Position numbers and translations under genes: made by a program. Of a stretch of 32,933 nucleotides of DNA, positions 32,173-32,933 are shown piece after piece. Every line of letters begins with the position of its first letter. Within the stretch, counting starts at the first letter, position 1. The stretch covers positions 1 through 32,933 of the IMG/VR virus record IMGVR_UViG_3300048838_000358; one strand, written 5' to 3'. Below the pieces are notes generated by a model that saw nothing but the letters and a program-made list of their open reading frames with translations, did not search any database and had not been told where the DNA came from. This DNA comes from a virus.

Positions 32173-32242
32173 GTTAAATTCAACACATTTCAGAAATGCT
32201 TTATTCATGCGCTTTTGAAATGTGTTTTCTTTCGAATTTAAC
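32173..32242. repeat. Long interrupted inverted repeat upstream of the recombinase gene
   Basis: Left arm 20 bp (32173-32192, GTTAAATTC...ACATTTCA) pairs fully with TGAAATGTGTT (32216-32226) plus GAATTTAAC (32234-32242), with a 7-base insert in the right arm and a 23-base centre. It can form a strong hairpin in RNA or be a recombinase core site. Lies 36 bases upstream of the recombinase ATG. The gap 32138-32283 has no convincing gene. Confidence 0.5.
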
Positions 32243-32283
32243 ATTCGTCAATTTATGTATAGTTTTAAGTTTGAAAAAAATAA

Positions 32284-32580
32284 TTAAACGCTTATTTTGT
32301 AGTCCTCAAACCTCTCACAACTTCTGAAAATAATCTTGTTGTTTACCCAGCGTTGTAAATCTTTTATCTTCCTATGACCTTTTATAAGCTCTTCTGTCTG
32401 AGGAATATAATTGAAATCATCGGTAAAAGTAAATATTTTAGATTGATATACTAAATCATATTTACTAAATAAATTTAGCAATTCAACATCATGTCCTTTT
32501 GCCTTATGTGCTGCAGATATTTTCATTAAAGCTAAATTTGGAAAGTTGTGAGAATCAACATCAATTAAACCGACTTTCAT
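32284..32580 (-). CDS. Shortened phage B12-binding/radical-SAM-like protein
   Basis: 98 aa; ATG 32580 with GGAGG 6 bases upstream. The start MKVGLIDVDSHNFPNLALM and the region YDLVYQSKIFTFTDDF match the N-terminal part of a phage protein family with a Rossmann/B12-like start and a radical SAM-like Cys cluster further on. After residue 70 the sequence departs (HRKIKDLQRWVNNK...), and the +1 frame shows KIYN, a trace of the usual GTGYKIYN. It is thus probably truncated or frameshifted, with the rest lost. Neighbour of a homing endonuclease, which may explain the loss. The family link is from memory. Confidence 0.5.
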   Translation of the reverse strand: MKVGLIDVDSHNFPNLALMKISAAHKAKGHDVELLNLFSKYDLVYQSKIFTFTDDFNYIPQTEELIKGHRKIKDLQRWVNNKIIFRSCERFEDYKISV

Positions 32581-32590
32581 ATTCATCCTC

Positions 32591-32933
32591 CTAATATTGA
32601 AACTTTTCATCCCATATATACTTAAATCCGTCCGGCGCAAATTCTGACTTACTTTTTCCATTACATCTGTCTATAATCGTCTGATAACTCATATAATTGG
32701 CTTTTGCACATTTTCTTGCACTTGCATATACTTTAATGATTTCACCATAAATATTAATTTTTGTTACAGGCTTACTTTTGCTCATAGCTCCTGTCAGTTT
32801 CCCAAGTGTATGACAATCTATGTATTCCAGATTAGAAAGAAAGGGTTCGTCAATATTTCCATTTTTGAAATGTAAAACTTCCCCCTCTTTACCTTTTAAA
32901 CCAAAAGTGCTTGCTACTAATTTATGTACATAA
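32591..32933 (-). CDS. Homing endonuclease-like HNH/NUMOD protein, 5' end missing
   Basis: 113 residues visible; the frame is open to the window edge, so the N-terminus lies outside. Begins YVHKLVASTFG...GEVLHFKNGNIDEPFLSNLEYID, the usual HNH end of intron/free-standing homing endonucleases (H-x-N and SNLE). Then a NUMOD1-like segment INIYGEIIKVYASARKCAKANYMSYQTIIDRCNGKS, a DNA-recognition helix module, ending FKYIWDEKFQY. Located 10 bases before the truncated B12/SAM-like gene. May be mobile DNA. Confidence 0.7.
   Translation of the reverse strand, partial: YVHKLVASTFGLKGKEGEVLHFKNGNIDEPFLSNLEYIDCHTLGKLTGAMSKSKPVTKINIYGEIIKVYASARKCAKANYMSYQTIIDRCNGKSKSEFAPDGFKYIWDEKFQY

Noticed and set aside
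32062-32244. A 60-codon leftward frame overlapping the recombinase start
   Set aside because: No ribosome binding site before its ATG and it consists partly of the inverted repeat; the overlapping recombinase frame has a strong site.
1-32933. CRISPR arrays, tRNA and rRNA genes
   Set aside because: No evenly spaced long direct repeats and no cloverleaf or rRNA sequence was seen on either strand.

Overview
The window reads as part of a temperate siphovirus genome (prophage, or possibly a phage-plasmid) from a low-GC Gram-positive host, most likely a clostridium. The reasons are the AT-rich sequence, strong GGAGG-type ribosome binding sites with many TTG/GTG starts, an HK97-type head gene set, an AgrB-family peptidase, and a type I toxin-antitoxin-like locus. 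No tRNA, rRNA, CRISPR array or insertion sequence was seen. The right edge cuts through a gene. No lysogeny repressor or replicative polymerase is visible, so other modules lie outside.

Left arm (1-7312). A 520-aa protein of unknown function, perhaps a replication or DNA-binding protein, runs leftward. It is divergent from a rightward accessory region. That region starts with a 41-aa peptide and a 480-aa membrane-anchored coiled-coil protein with a probable DNA-binding C-terminus. Repeats of an AAGTAACTAA-like motif lie before, inside and after this gene. Next is a tightly overlapping operon with two small genes, agrB, a small membrane protein and an AgrD-like 48-aa peptide. A type I toxin/antisense-RNA-like locus with a frameshifted toxin follows. 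Two small operons of unknown genes (5544-6498 and 6642-7312) are each driven by a near-identical promoter/operator. Converging terminators at 7335-7490 separate this arm from the late genes.

Late region (7507-29886, all leftward, so upstream is to the right). From right to left: a late-regulator-like sigma-type HTH protein; HNH endonuclease; small and large terminase; portal; ClpP-type prohead protease; major capsid protein; three small beta-rich virion proteins; connector and head-tail joining proteins; major tail protein; tail assembly chaperones G and G-T with a programmed -1 frameshift; tape measure; a distal tail-type protein; a tail endopeptidase/baseplate protein; a 980-aa beta-helix tailspike; a short paralogue of the tailspike C-terminus; two small membrane proteins (holin candidates); and an amidase endolysin. 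Order and overlaps suggest one long late operon. A hairpin terminator just before the tailspike may tune its expression.

Right arm (29891-32933, leftward). Small overlapping genes, a protein with three SANT/Myb-like motifs, a Cys-rich domain fused in frame to a small tyrosine recombinase (with an internal start), a shortened member of a phage B12-binding/radical-SAM-like family, and the C-terminal part of an HNH/NUMOD homing endonuclease that runs off the window.

The most unusual items are the phage agrB/agrD-like cassette without a receptor, the repeat-flanked membrane/DNA-binding protein (a possible membrane-tethered DNA-positioning system), the twin operator-controlled unknown operons, the slippery type I toxin, and the dual-start Cys-rich recombinase.
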